Assembly: GCA_023700805.1 (NCBI GenBank)
Contig: JAMPYF010000002.1
Span: forward strand, 124,001 to 188,000
Length of the DNA: 64,000 bases
Source of the DNA: Sulfuritalea sp.
Lineage (GTDB): Bacteria > Pseudomonadota > Gammaproteobacteria > Burkholderiales > Rhodocyclaceae
Direction of reading: 5' to 3'
Below, piece by piece: positions 7,359 through 16,026 of the stretch. Positions within the stretch are counted from its first letter, which is position 1. Every line of letters starts with the position of its first letter. The notes below the pieces were generated by a model, which worked only from the letters and a program-made list of their open reading frames with translations, did not search any database and was not told the origin of the DNA. The translations under genes and the position numbers were made by a program.

Positions 7359-9508
7359 GCTGGCTGCCACATACCAATGAAACCACGGCGAATTGCCGCC
7401 AACGCGCGTTCCGCGAGGCCCGGGTTCTGCACCAGCTCGACGCGGTAGAAGGATGGGCACAGCGTCGCGGCGTGCGCGTTCTCGCCGCACAGGCCGCAGC
7501 CGACGCAACCCTCGATGACGGTGGCGACCGGATCGACTTTCAAGGGGTCGTCGCTGTCCTTCAGCGTCAGCGTCGGGCAGCCTGACAGGCGGATGCAGGA
7601 ATGGTCGCCCGAGCAGACGTCCGCGTCGACGCCGTATCTGATCTTGACTACGCGCTTGCCGGCCTTGAGCAGTCCAGCCAGCCAGGGCTTGACGCGGCGC
7701 TGGCGTTCGAGCTGGCACTCGCCCGCGGCGACGATCACCTTGAGCCCGCCGGCCTCGGTGGTGAAGGCTTCCTCCAGGGTGCGCCGCATCGCGTCCACCT
7801 CGTAGCTGGGCACCGTGCGCAGCCACGTCACGCCCAAGCCCGTCAGCGTGCGTTCGATGGTCTGGTTGCGATCGACCAGGCTCAGGCGCTTGTCGGGCGC
7901 GCCGGCCTTCTGCTCCTCATCGGGCGTCGAGATGATTTCCTGGGTGCCGGTGGCCGCCGTGTAGCCGTTCTTCATGATCAGCAGCACGGCATCGGTCTTG
8001 TTGAACAGCGCCGACTCTACGCCGGTCAAGAGGCCGTTGTGCCAGAAGCCGCCGTCGCCCATCACCGCCAGCGCGCGCCGCCCGAGCATGGGCGAGACGC
8101 CGGCGCGGCTGGCCAGGCTCATGCCGTAGCCGAGTATGGTGTGGCCGAAACCGAAGGGCTCGAAGGTGGCGAAGGAATGGCAGCCGATGTCGGCCGCGAC
8201 ATGCACCGCGCCGACATTGGCCTGCGCCAGCTTCAGCGCCGAAAACACCGGCCGCTCGGGGCAGCCGGTGCAGAACTGCGGCGGCCGCGGCGGCAGCGGC
8301 GCGGCGAGCTGGTCGGCCACCGTCTGGCGGCGCGCGGCGTTCGCCGCCAGCCAGTCCTGCGCGGCGGTCAGCGGCAGATCGGCGGCATGGCGGGCGATGA
8401 AGTTCACGAGGCCTGCGGCGACGACTTCGACCGTGTATTCGCCGGCCATCTGCAGCAGGTCCTTGCCGTGGATCGCCGTGTTCAGATCCTGGCGGCGCAG
8501 TGTCGTGGCGATCTCCTGTTCGATGTACTCGGGCTGGCCTTCCTCGACCACCAGCACGGCGCGCTTGCCGCGGCAGAAATCGGCGATCTGTTCGGGCACC
8601 AGCGGATAGGTGACGTTGAGCGCGAGGATAGGAAACTCGGCGGCGCCGAAGGCATCGGCCAGATCGAACTGCTGCAGCGCGCGCACCAGCGTGTTGTGCA
8701 GGCCGCCCTGGACGATGATGCCGATGTCCTCGCGCCGGCCGGCGAAGATCTCGTTGAGCCCCTGCTCGACGATGTAACGCCGCGCCGCCGGCAGGCGCTG
8801 CTCGGTCTTGAGCTTTTCCTGGCGGAAAGTGGCCGGCGGATGCGCCAGCTTTTCGTAATCGAAGCGCGCCGGTTCGGCCAGCAGCGCCTTGCGCGAGACC
8901 GCGGGCGGCAGGTTGTCGCGGCATTCGAAGCTGCCGCGCACATGGCAGGCGCGCACCCGCAGTTGCAGGATCGCCGGCGTGTTGCAGGCCTCCGAGAGCG
9001 CGAAGCCCTGTTCGACCATGCGCACCATGTTCGGCAGTTGCGGCCGCGGGTCGAGCAGCAGCAGGGACGACTTCATGGCGAAGGCGTGGCTGCGTTCCTG
9101 GATCACGCTGGCGCCCTCGCCGTAATCCTCGCCGACGATGATCAGCGCGCCGCCCATGACGCCGGGCGAGGCCAGGTTGGACAGCGCATCGGCGGCGACG
9201 TTGGTGCCGACCACCGACTTCCAGGTCACGGCGCCGCGCAGCGGATAGTGGATCGAGGCGCCCAGCATCGCGGCGGCGGAAGCCTCGTTGGAGCAGGCCT
9301 CGACATGCACGCCGAGCTCGGCCATGTAGTCCGCCGCCTGCACCATGACGTCGAGCAGGTGCGACACCGGCGCGCCCTGGTAGCCGCCGACATAGGCCAC
9401 GCCCGACTGCAGCAGCGCCTTGGTGATGGCCAGGATGCCTTCGCCGTGCAAGGTCTCGCCGGCGCCCAGGCGCAGCTGGCGCACCTCCTTGCTGAAGGAA
9501 ACCTCCAT
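7355..9508 (-). CDS. iorA: Indolepyruvate:ferredoxin oxidoreductase, alpha subunit
   Basis: This 717-residue catalytic subunit has an N-terminal pyrimidine-binding domain. A thiamine-diphosphate/Mg motif (GDGGFWHNG then MKNGYTA) lies at about residues 484-530. A C-terminal ferredoxin domain of about 90 residues contains the cysteine sets CSGDHSC and CVGCGLC for iron-sulfur clusters. It decarboxylates indolepyruvate or phenylpyruvate-type substrates to the acyl-CoA. It is the first gene of iorAB, divergent from nat. Nearby CoA ligase and beta-oxidation genes suggest use in aromatic amino acid or arylpropanoid catabolism, feeding low-potential electrons to ferredoxin. Confidence 0.93.
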   Translation of the reverse strand: MEVSFSKEVRQLRLGAGETLHGEGILAITKALLQSGVAYVGGYQGAPVSHLLDVMVQAADYMAELGVHVEACSNEASAAAMLGASIHYPLRGAVTWKSVVGTNVAADALSNLASPGVMGGALIIVGEDYGEGASVIQERSHAFAMKSSLLLLDPRPQLPNMVRMVEQGFALSEACNTPAILQLRVRACHVRGSFECRDNLPPAVSRKALLAEPARFDYEKLAHPPATFRQEKLKTEQRLPAARRYIVEQGLNEIFAGRREDIGIIVQGGLHNTLVRALQQFDLADAFGAAEFPILALNVTYPLVPEQIADFCRGKRAVLVVEEGQPEYIEQEIATTLRRQDLNTAIHGKDLLQMAGEYTVEVVAAGLVNFIARHAADLPLTAAQDWLAANAARRQTVADQLAAPLPPRPPQFCTGCPERPVFSALKLAQANVGAVHVAADIGCHSFATFEPFGFGHTILGYGMSLASRAGVSPMLGRRALAVMGDGGFWHNGLLTGVESALFNKTDAVLLIMKNGYTAATGTQEIISTPDEEQKAGAPDKRLSLVDRNQTIERTLTGLGVTWLRTVPSYEVDAMRRTLEEAFTTEAGGLKVIVAAGECQLERQRRVKPWLAGLLKAGKRVVKIRYGVDADVCSGDHSCIRLSGCPTLTLKDSDDPLKVDPVATVIEGCVGCGLCGENAHAATLCPSFYRVELVQNPGLAERALAAIRRGFIGMWQPA

Positions 9509-9681
9509 CGCCGTCCCCGCATGAAAATTCGACGGCCAACCTTACGCCGGATGGGCCGATTGCTCCATGCAATAATGGCTCTAACAGCTATTCAAAAAAT
9601 GTCATGCGATGACCCTGCAAGCCGTGTGGACACCAGCCTTCGCCGCCGCCCGACGAGTGATCCTTCTCAGGGGATGCACGA
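9509..9681. promoter_or_regulatory. Divergent iorA/nat promoter region
   Basis: This 173-bp gap between divergent genes contains AT-rich promoter-like DNA around 9570-9600. An inverted pair, GTCAT (9601-9605) and ATGAC (9609-9613), is a possible operator. No boxes could be assigned with certainty. Confidence 0.45.
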
Positions 9682-10482
9682 TTGAACGCCACGCCTGAAC
9701 TCGATCTCGCGGCCTATCTGCAGCGCACCGGCTATGCCGGCAACATCGCGCCGACGCTGCCGGCGCTGCAAGCCCTGCACCTCGCGCACGCGACGCGGAT
9801 TCCCTTCGAAAACCTCGACATCCTGCGCGGCCTGCCGATCGCGCTCGACCTGCCCGGCATCCAGGCCAAGCTGGTCACGGGGCGCCGCGGCGGCTATTGC
9901 TTCGAACACAACCTGCTGTTCGCAGCGGTGCTGCGCGCCTTCGGCTTCGGCGTCACGCAGCTCGCTGCGCGCGTGCGCTACGGCACCACGGCCCTGCTGC
10001 CGCGCACCCACATGCTGCTGCTGGTGGCGGCCGAGGGCGAGCGCTGGCTGGCCGACGTCGGCTTCGGCGGCGAAGGCCTGCTGCTGCCGGTGCCCTTCGT
10101 CGTCGGCGCCGAGGTGCGGCACTACGCCTGGAGCTATCGCGTGATCGAGCAAGCCGGCCCGACCTGGGTCCTGCAATCGAGCCGCGACAAGGCCTGGCAC
10201 GACCTCTATGCCTTCACCCTGGAGCCGCAGCAGATCGTCGATTACGAAGTCGTCAACCACTACCTGTCGACCCATCCCAACTCGCGCTTCGTACAGACGC
10301 TGACGGTGCAACTGCCGGGCCCGCACAAGCGCATGGTCCTGCGCAACCGCAAGCTGGTCGAGGATCGCGGCGCCGGCGTCAAACTCGAAAGCCGCACGCT
10401 GGCCGACGACGAGGAACTGCTGCGCGTGCTGCGGGAGAGCTTCGGCCTCGACTTTGCGCCGGGCACGCGCTTCGGCAGGTGA
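9682..10482 (+). CDS. nat: Arylamine N-acetyltransferase
   Basis: This 266-residue NAT-family enzyme transfers acyl groups from acyl-CoA to arylamines or arylhydroxylamines. The catalytic triad is visible: Cys73 in RRGGYCFEHN, His110 in PRTHMLLL and Asp125 in LADVGFGG. The start is a TTG at 9682 with AGGGG eight bases upstream; the nearby ATG at 9674 is out of frame and hits a stop at once. The length is normal for the family. It sits beside aromatic-catabolic genes, but its role there is not obvious. Confidence 0.93.
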   Translation: MNATPELDLAAYLQRTGYAGNIAPTLPALQALHLAHATRIPFENLDILRGLPIALDLPGIQAKLVTGRRGGYCFEHNLLFAAVLRAFGFGVTQLAARVRYGTTALLPRTHMLLLVAAEGERWLADVGFGGEGLLLPVPFVVGAEVRHYAWSYRVIEQAGPTWVLQSSRDKAWHDLYAFTLEPQQIVDYEVVNHYLSTHPNSRFVQTLTVQLPGPHKRMVLRNRKLVEDRGAGVKLESRTLADDEELLRVLRESFGLDFAPGTRFGR

Positions 10483-10486
10483 CGAG

Positions 10487-10499
10487 AGTTGGCGTTGGC
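10487..10499 (-). repeat. Dispersed 13-bp motif, one mismatch
   Basis: AGTTGGCGTTGGC begins 4 bp after the nat stop. It is preceded by GAG and followed by GGCACGGCG, as in other copies. Confidence 0.65.
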
Positions 10500-10529
10500 G
10501 GCACGGCGACGGCCTCGCGCCGCCCCGCT

Positions 10530-10874
10530 TCAGGCCGGCGCCAGCCCGTGTTCCGGATGGCTCGCCGCGGCCAGCAGCGGCGCCATCGCGGCCCTGAACT
10601 CGTCGTCGTAATCGCCCAGTGTTCCGACGTGTTCGCTGCAGCCCGATATGATCGCCGCGACGCGTTGCGCCGGCAGCGCGCGTGTCTGCGGCGTCAAGCC
10701 TTGCGCCCACAGGCCCGCCATCTCGCCGTAGAGCCCGACGCAGATCCACGAACGATCCTGCTGCGGTGGCGACGTCAATTCGGCAACGCAGCCGCCGCTT
10801 TCCCCGGCGCGGGTATGGCAGACCAGCTCGAAACCCAGTGCCTGCGCCTTGTCGTGCAATGTTGTCCAGGTCAT
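10530..10874 (-). CDS. Hypothetical protein
   Basis: This is a predicted 114-residue soluble protein starting MTWTTLHDKAQALGF. I do not recognise a family. The ATG at 10874 was preferred over the longer frame because an ideal GGAGGAG site lies just upstream. No signal peptide or membrane segment is visible. It contains two adjacent glycines before a cysteine (SGGCVAEL) and is acidic overall. It is convergent with nat and separated from it by a copy of the dispersed motif. Confidence 0.7.
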   Translation of the reverse strand: MTWTTLHDKAQALGFELVCHTRAGESGGCVAELTSPPQQDRSWICVGLYGEMAGLWAQGLTPQTRALPAQRVAAIISGCSEHVGTLGDYDDEFRAAMAPLLAAASHPEHGLAPA

Positions 10875-11044
10875 GGTGCGCTCCTCCTCGGTTCGCCATC
10901 GCGGCCGCGATGCGTTTTCCTTATAGGCCGCTTCTGTGAACAAGTCATGACGCGGCGCATTAGCTGCAGTGCGGCAAAGGGCTTTCGGGGGAGAGCCGGC
11001 GTCACTCGCGCCATACGCAGCGCCGACGGTAGGGCGGAATGTAG

Positions 11045-11062
11045 GGCGGGCTTCAGCCCGCC
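11045..11062. terminator. Hairpin in acyl-CoA dehydrogenase downstream region
   Basis: A perfect 7-bp stem, GGCGGGC and GCCCGCC, has a TTCA loop. It lies 32 bp downstream of the acyl-CoA dehydrogenase stop on the minus strand. There is no T-run, so it may be a Rho-dependent end or an RNA-stabilising hairpin. Confidence 0.4.
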
Positions 11063-11093
11063 ATCCATTCTGGGCAGATCCGTTCGCGAGCCC

Positions 11094-12884
11094 TCAGGGC
11101 AGGGCCGACTCGAGCACCGTATCGCCAGCGCCAACTATTGCGGCCGACAGGGCCGGCGCCTGCACCGCGAGGGCGTGGGCGTGGAAGCGGGCGAGTTCGG
11201 CGAGGCCGCGCAGGTAGTCGGCGCCGTAACTGTCGCCGTCGGCCTGCCGCGTCGTGGCGAGCGCCACGCGGCCCAGTTGCCAGCTGCCGCAGACCAAGCC
11301 GAGCAGGTGCAGAAAGGGCACCGCGCCGGCCAGCACGGCGGCGAGGCGGTCGCGGCCGTTGGCTAGGATCCAGTCCAGCGCGCGTTCCAGCGCGGCGATG
11401 TCTTCGTCGAGGCGCACCGCCATAGATTGCATGCCTTCGGCTACGGCGAGTTCGGCGGCGACGCCGCGCATGTCGACGATCAGCTCGCGCAAGGTGGCGC
11501 CGTTTTCGCGCAGAAGCTTGCGCCCGACCAGGTCGTTGGCCTGGATGCCGGTGGTGCCTTCGTAGATGGTGATGATGCGCGCATCGCGGTAGTGCTGGGC
11601 GACGCCGGTCTCCTCGACGAAGCCCATGCCGCCATGCACCTGGATCGCGTCGTAGCAGACCTGCTGGCATAGCTCGGTGCTCCAGCCCTTGACCACCGGC
11701 ATCAGCAGGTCGACGTAGCGCCTGGCCTTGTCGGCCGCCGCCTGGTCCGGCGAATGGCGCGCGACGTCGAACCAGCCGGCCGCCGTGTAGGCCAGCGCGC
11801 GCGCCGCCATGATGCGGGCGCGCATGGTCAGCAGCATGCGCTTGACGTCGGGGTGATTGATGATGGCCTGGCCCACCGCGCCGCTCACCGCGTCGCGCCC
11901 CTGCACGCGCTCGCGGGCGAAGGCCAGCGCCTGCTGGTAGGCGCGCTCGCCGATGCCAATGCCCTGCACGCCGACGCCGAAGCGCGCCTCGTTCATCATG
12001 ATGAACATATACTCGAGGCCGCGGTTGGGCTGGCCGACGATCCAGCCCGTTGCCCCACCACTGTTTTCACCATTGTCGCCGAAGCTCATGGCGCAGGTCG
12101 GGCTGCCGTGGATGCCCAGCTTGTGTTCGAGGCCGACGCAGCGCACGTCGTTTTGCGCGCCGAGGCTGCCGTCGGCATCGACCAGGAACTTCGGCACCAG
12201 GAACATCGAGATGCCCTTCACGCCCGGCGGCGCATCGGGCAGGCGCGCCAGCACCAGGTGCACGATGTTGGGCGTGATTTCGTGGTCGCCGTAGGAAATG
12301 AAAATCTTCTGCCCGCTGAGGCGGTAACTGCCGTCGGCCTGCGGCTCGGCGCGGCAGCGGATCGCGGCGAGGTCGGAGCCGGCCTGCGGCTCGGTCAGGT
12401 TCATGGTGCCGCCCCACTCGCCGCTCACCAGCTTCTGCAGGTAGGTGGCCTTGAGTTCGTCACTGGCGGCGAGCAGGATGGCTTCGGCTTCGCCGGTGTT
12501 GAGCTGCGGCAGCATGGTGAAGGCCGTATTCGCCGAGAACCACATTTCCCAGACGGGCGTCGCCACGCACTTGGGCAGGCCCTGGCCGCCGTAGTCGGGC
12601 GGGAGCCCGAGGCCGACCCAGCCGCCTTCGGCGAAGGCTTTATAGGCTTCGCTCCAGCCCGGCGGCGTGACGACCTTGCCGTCTTCGAGGCGGCAGCTCT
12701 CGCGGTCGCCGACGCTGTTCAGCGGCGCCAGCACGCCGGCGGCGAACTTGCCGGCTTCTTCCAGCACGGCGTCGACCAGGTCGGACGTGGCTTCCTCGCA
12801 ACTCGGTAGCTGGGCGACTTCAGCAAGCCCCGCGACTTCCCGCAGCAGGAAGCGCATGTCGGCCAGCGGCGCGCTGTAGGTCAC
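11094..12884 (-). CDS. Acyl-CoA dehydrogenase (about 600-residue type)
   Basis: This 596-residue FAD-dependent acyl-CoA dehydrogenase has the usual N-terminal, middle (MNLTEPQAGSDLAAIR) and C-terminal domains, plus the extra C-terminal extension of the 600-residue subfamily. The catalytic glutamate lies in YEGTTGIQANDL. It introduces the alpha-beta double bond. The start is a GTG at 12884, immediately after hairpin repeat copy B, whose GGGGGGAGGG acts as the ribosome binding site. The last 15 residues (IVGAGDTVLESALP) run through a copy of the 13-bp motif, so the extreme C-terminus may be recently altered. Confidence 0.92.
   Translation of the reverse strand: MTYSAPLADMRFLLREVAGLAEVAQLPSCEEATSDLVDAVLEEAGKFAAGVLAPLNSVGDRESCRLEDGKVVTPPGWSEAYKAFAEGGWVGLGLPPDYGGQGLPKCVATPVWEMWFSANTAFTMLPQLNTGEAEAILLAASDELKATYLQKLVSGEWGGTMNLTEPQAGSDLAAIRCRAEPQADGSYRLSGQKIFISYGDHEITPNIVHLVLARLPDAPPGVKGISMFLVPKFLVDADGSLGAQNDVRCVGLEHKLGIHGSPTCAMSFGDNGENSGGATGWIVGQPNRGLEYMFIMMNEARFGVGVQGIGIGERAYQQALAFARERVQGRDAVSGAVGQAIINHPDVKRMLLTMRARIMAARALAYTAAGWFDVARHSPDQAAADKARRYVDLLMPVVKGWSTELCQQVCYDAIQVHGGMGFVEETGVAQHYRDARIITIYEGTTGIQANDLVGRKLLRENGATLRELIVDMRGVAAELAVAEGMQSMAVRLDEDIAALERALDWILANGRDRLAAVLAGAVPFLHLLGLVCGSWQLGRVALATTRQADGDSYGADYLRGLAELARFHAHALAVQAPALSAAIVGAGDTVLESALP
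11124..11136 (+). repeat. Dispersed 13-bp motif, exact copy (inside acyl-CoA dehydrogenase)
   Basis: GCCAGCGCCAACT, preceded by CACCGTATC and followed by ATTGCGG, lies in the last codons of the acyl-CoA dehydrogenase gene. On the coding strand it gives IVGAGDTV. Confidence 0.8.
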
Positions 12885-12986
12885 GGGACTACCCTCCCCC
12901 CAGCCCCCTCCCCACGGGAGGGGGTGACGGTAGTTCGCCGCTGCGCGGCTCCGGTTTGTGACTTGCGCCCCTTCGGGCGGCAGTGC
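12885..12986 (-). repeat. Hairpin repeat between operon genes, copy B
   Basis: On the minus strand this unit has the same 102-bp layout as 1706-1807, with about 11 substitutions. The hairpin changes compensate: G-C in copy A becomes T-A here (CCCCCTCCC with GGGGAGGGGG). It fills the gap between a thioesterase stop and the acyl-CoA dehydrogenase GTG. Confidence 0.85.
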
Positions 12987-12993
12987 GGGGCGC

Positions 12994-13413
12994 TCATTGC
13001 CACTGCGCCAGCAGCGATTCCGGAATCGCCACGGCCTTGATGCGCCTGGGGTCAGCCGGGTCCTCGATGGCGAAGATGCGTTTTTCCTCGCCTTCCGCCA
13101 GCACGGTGTCGCCGCGGCGGATGACGTGCTTGAGGATGAAGGCCTTGCCGCTGATTTCGGCGATCGAGGTGTCGACTTCGATCGCTTCGGGATAGGTGGC
13201 GGAACTGAGAAACTTCGCCGAGGCGCCGACCAGCGGTGCGCCGATGATGCCCCAGTCGGCCTTGGTCTGGCGCCAGCTTTCGATGCCGCAGGCATTGAAG
13301 AAATGCAGCGCGGCGATGTCCATCCATTTGAAGAAGTTGGGATAGAAGACGATCTGGGCCGGATCGCAGTCGCCGAATTCGACGCGCAGGCGGTAGGTAT
13401 GTGAACGGGGCAT
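12994..13413 (-). CDS. 4HBT-family acyl-CoA thioesterase, copy 1
   Basis: This 139-residue hotdog-fold thioesterase belongs to the 4-hydroxybenzoyl-CoA thioesterase group. The motif FGDCDPAQIVFYPNFFKW carries the catalytic aspartate (Asp17). Such enzymes release aromatic or acyl acids from CoA. It is a clear paralogue of the next gene upstream in the operon (13426-13845); the two share the DCDPAQIVF motif, the IIG(A/T)PLV segment and RRGDTVLAEG. It is 12 bp from its paralogue. Confidence 0.9.
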   Translation of the reverse strand: MPRSHTYRLRVEFGDCDPAQIVFYPNFFKWMDIAALHFFNACGIESWRQTKADWGIIGAPLVGASAKFLSSATYPEAIEVDTSIAEISGKAFILKHVIRRGDTVLAEGEEKRIFAIEDPADPRRIKAVAIPESLLAQWQ

Positions 13414-13425
13414 GGTCAGGCTCGC

Positions 13426-13845
13426 TTATTCGCAGAGGGCGCGGATTTCGGGGGGGATGGGCACGGCCCGGATGCGGGTCGGATGTTCGGGGTCCATGAT
13501 GGCGAAGACGCGGACGTCCTGGCCCTCGGCCAGCACGGTGTCGCCACGGCGCGCGACGTGGCGCATGACGAAGCTCTTGGTGCGCCATTCCTCGACCCAG
13601 CTTTCGATCACCACGTCCTCGCCGTAGGTGGCGGAATTCTTGAAGGTCGCCGTCGCATTCACCAGCGGCGTGCCGATGATGCCGCCTTTCGCGGCGGTGT
13701 CGCGCCAGGGCGGCACGCCGCAGGCGACGAAGAATTCGAAGCCGCTGGTGTCGAACCACTTGAAGTAGTTGGCGAAGAAGACGATCTGGGCGGGATCGCA
13801 GTCGGCGAAGGCGATGCGGTGCTTGTAGAAGGTGCTGCGGCGCAT
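13426..13845 (-). CDS. 4HBT-family acyl-CoA thioesterase, copy 2
   Basis: This second 139-residue hotdog thioesterase has the same length and colinear motifs as its neighbour (FADCDPAQIVFFANYFKW, RRGDTVLAEG). Asp17 is the expected catalytic residue. Tandem placement points to gene duplication followed by divergence, perhaps for two successive CoA esters of one pathway. The ATG at 13845 was chosen by alignment to copy 1; the longer frame upstream is not conserved. It sits 16 bp downstream of the SDR gene in the same operon. Confidence 0.9.
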   Translation of the reverse strand: MRRSTFYKHRIAFADCDPAQIVFFANYFKWFDTSGFEFFVACGVPPWRDTAAKGGIIGTPLVNATATFKNSATYGEDVVIESWVEEWRTKSFVMRHVARRGDTVLAEGQDVRVFAIMDPEHPTRIRAVPIPPEIRALCE

Positions 13846-13861
13846 AGGGCTGGGCTCCGGA

Positions 13862-14641
13862 TTATTTTGGCGCGAGGCGCAGGGCTCCGTCGAGGCGGAT
13901 GGATTCGCCGTTGAGCATTTCGTTGTCCACGATGTGCGCGGCGAGCTGGGCAAACTCTTCCGGCCGGCCCAGGCGCGGCGGGAAAGGCACGGATTTGCCG
14001 AGCGATTCCTGCACCTCGGGCGGCAGGGACTCCATCATAGGCGTATAGAACAGGCCCGGCGCGATGGTGCACACGCGGATGCCGAAGCGCGCCAGCTCGC
14101 GCGCGATGGGCAGGGTCATGCCGACGATGCCGGCCTTCGATGCGGCATAGGCGGGCTGACCAATCTGGCCGTCCCAGGCGGCGACCGAGGCGGTGTTGAC
14201 GATCACGCCGCGCTCGCCTGCTGCGTTGGCTTCGCCTTTCGACATCGCCTCGGCGGCCAGCCGAATCATGTTGAAGCTGCCGACCAGGTTGATGTTGATG
14301 ACGCGGGCGAAGTTGGCCAGCTTCTGCGGACCGTCCTTGTTCAGCACCTTTTCCGCAATGCCGATGCCGGCGCAGTTGACCAGGCCCTGCAGGCTGCCGA
14401 AGCTCGATACCGCCCTGGCCACGCAGGCCTGGGCATCGGCCTCGGAGGAGACATCGGTGCGCTGGAAGGCGGCGCGCGAACCCAGCTCATTTGACAACTC
14501 GGCCGCCAGCTTCTCGCCGCGCTCGGCGTTGAGGTCGGCAATGACGACATTGGCGCCCCTGGCGTGGAAGTCGCGCACCGTGGCTTCGCCGAGGCCCGAA
14601 GCGCCGCCGGTGACGATGAAAGTGGAATTGTCGAATTTCAT
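13862..14641 (-). CDS. SDR-family 3-hydroxyacyl-CoA dehydrogenase
   Basis: This 259-residue short-chain dehydrogenase has the NAD-binding TGGASGLG at residues 11-18, an NCAG segment and the catalytic YAASK. The pattern resembles type II 3-hydroxyacyl-CoA dehydrogenases (HSD10-like), which oxidise the beta-hydroxyl after hydration. In this operon it would act between the enoyl-CoA hydratase and the thiolase. The ATG at 14641 fits the SDR start; the 18 extra codons upstream run into a non-coding inverted-repeat element. Confidence 0.9.
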   Translation of the reverse strand: MKFDNSTFIVTGGASGLGEATVRDFHARGANVVIADLNAERGEKLAAELSNELGSRAAFQRTDVSSEADAQACVARAVSSFGSLQGLVNCAGIGIAEKVLNKDGPQKLANFARVININLVGSFNMIRLAAEAMSKGEANAAGERGVIVNTASVAAWDGQIGQPAYAASKAGIVGMTLPIARELARFGIRVCTIAPGLFYTPMMESLPPEVQESLGKSVPFPPRLGRPEEFAQLAAHIVDNEMLNGESIRLDGALRLAPK

Positions 14642-14673
14642 GTTTTGTCCTCTATGTTGCAAGAAACATTTTG

Positions 14674-14749
14674 TCCGCAGATTACGCAGATTCACGCAGA
14701 TGAATTAAAAGCGTTACTTGACCAGACTGCAATCTGCGTAATCTGCGGA
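14674..14749. repeat. 76-bp MITE-like inverted-repeat element
   Basis: Perfect 19-bp terminal inverted repeats, TCCGCAGATTACGCAGATT (14674-14692) and its complement (14731-14749), enclose 38 bp. Both sides carry TTG, a possible 3-bp target duplication. It encodes nothing and lies between the thiolase and SDR genes. It is less GC-rich than its surroundings. Confidence 0.75.
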
Positions 14750-14769
14750 TTGACCTCAGGGCATTGCGT

Positions 14770-16026
14770 TCAGACGTTCTCGACCAGAATCGCAACGCCC
14801 TGGCCGCCGCCGCAACAGGCCGACGAAATGCCGAACTGCAGACCGGCTTCCCTGAGTTCGCGCGCGACCGTGGTGGTCAGGCGCACGCCGCTGGCGCCCA
14901 GCGGGTGGCCGATGGCGATGGCGCCGCCATGCACGTTGGCACGCTCGCGCGCGAGCCCCAGTTCTTTTTCGCAGGCCAGGTACTGGGCGCCGAAGGCTTC
15001 GTTGATCTCGACGCGGCCGACCTGGTCCAGCGTCATGCCCTGCCGTGCAAGCAGGGCGCGGATCGTCGGCGCCGGGCCGATGCCCATGATCTCGGGCGGC
15101 ACGCCGGCCGCGGCGCCGCCGACCAGGCGCGCCAAGGGCTTCAGGCCATGGGCGCGCACGTAGTCGCCGGAGGCCACCAGCACCGCGCCGGCGCCATCGA
15201 CGATGGCCGAACTGTTGCCGCCGGTCTGCACGCCGCCGAAGGCCGGCCGCAGCTTGGCCAGGGTTTCGTAACTGGTCGGCTTGGCATGGCCGTCACGGCT
15301 GAAGGCTTCGACCTTGCGCGGCAGCTTGAGGCTGCGTGTGTTGTAGCCGGGCAGCTCGAAAGAAGCATTCGTCACCGGCACGATTTCGTCGTCGAAATAA
15401 CCCGCGGCCTGGGCCGCGACGGCGCGCGCGAAGCTCTGCGCGGCGAAGCGATCGACCTCTTCGCGCGTAATGCCGTAGCGCTTCGCCAGGTTCTCCGCCG
15501 TATCGCCCATGCTGGCGCCGGGCGCGGTGTCCTTGGTGGCTTCCCAGAGGAAATCCTTGAATTCGACCTGGCCCATTTTGAAGCCGGCGCGGTGGGTATA
15601 GGCGGCGACCGGATTGCGCGTCATCGATTCGGTGCCGACCGCCAGCACCAGCCTGGCCTTGCCCAGCTTGATGTGGTCGGCGGCCGTGATGATGGTCTCG
15701 AAACCGGTGCCGCACAGGCGCTGCACCAGGAGCGCCGGGACATTGGGATCGACGCCGGAATACAGGCCGATGTGGCGCGGCAGGAAATAGGCGTCGAAGC
15801 TGGCCTGCGCCATGTTGCCGCCGATCACGCAGTCGACGTCGGCGGCGGGGATTCCGCTTTTGGCGAACAGCGCCTTTGCGGCATAGATGCCCATGTCGGT
15901 CGGCGAGACTTCGGCCAGCTCCTGCATGTAGTCGGCGAAGGGCGTGCGCAGGCCGGCAACCAGCCAGATGTCGTCCCAGGTGGAGACTACGGCGCGCGCT
16001 TCGGATTCGGCATACGGATTGCTCAT
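14770..16026 (-). CDS. Acetyl-CoA acetyltransferase/thiolase
   Basis: This 418-residue thiolase has the nucleophilic Cys105 in LVQRLCGTGFE, the GHPLGASG histidine motif and the C-terminal CCGGGQG cysteine. It performs the last step of beta-oxidation, releasing acetyl-CoA from a 3-ketoacyl-CoA. The N-terminus is about 20 residues longer than the shortest thiolases. It overlaps the upstream enoyl-CoA hydratase stop by 4 bp, showing tight coupling. Confidence 0.93.
   Translation of the reverse strand: MSNPYAESEARAVVSTWDDIWLVAGLRTPFADYMQELAEVSPTDMGIYAAKALFAKSGIPAADVDCVIGGNMAQASFDAYFLPRHIGLYSGVDPNVPALLVQRLCGTGFETIITAADHIKLGKARLVLAVGTESMTRNPVAAYTHRAGFKMGQVEFKDFLWEATKDTAPGASMGDTAENLAKRYGITREEVDRFAAQSFARAVAAQAAGYFDDEIVPVTNASFELPGYNTRSLKLPRKVEAFSRDGHAKPTSYETLAKLRPAFGGVQTGGNSSAIVDGAGAVLVASGDYVRAHGLKPLARLVGGAAAGVPPEIMGIGPAPTIRALLARQGMTLDQVGRVEINEAFGAQYLACEKELGLARERANVHGGAIAIGHPLGASGVRLTTTVARELREAGLQFGISSACCGGGQGVAILVENV

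Noticed and set aside
11041..11062. GGCGGGC/GCCCGCC hairpin as a new repeat family
   Set aside because: Only one copy is seen in this window, and short G+C hairpins after genes are common, so it is listed only as a possible transcript end.
11094..13295. Acyl-CoA dehydrogenase frame extended through the thioesterase gene
   Set aside because: The extra N-terminal part is a shadow frame; the domain begins at the GTG at 12884 right after the hairpin repeat.
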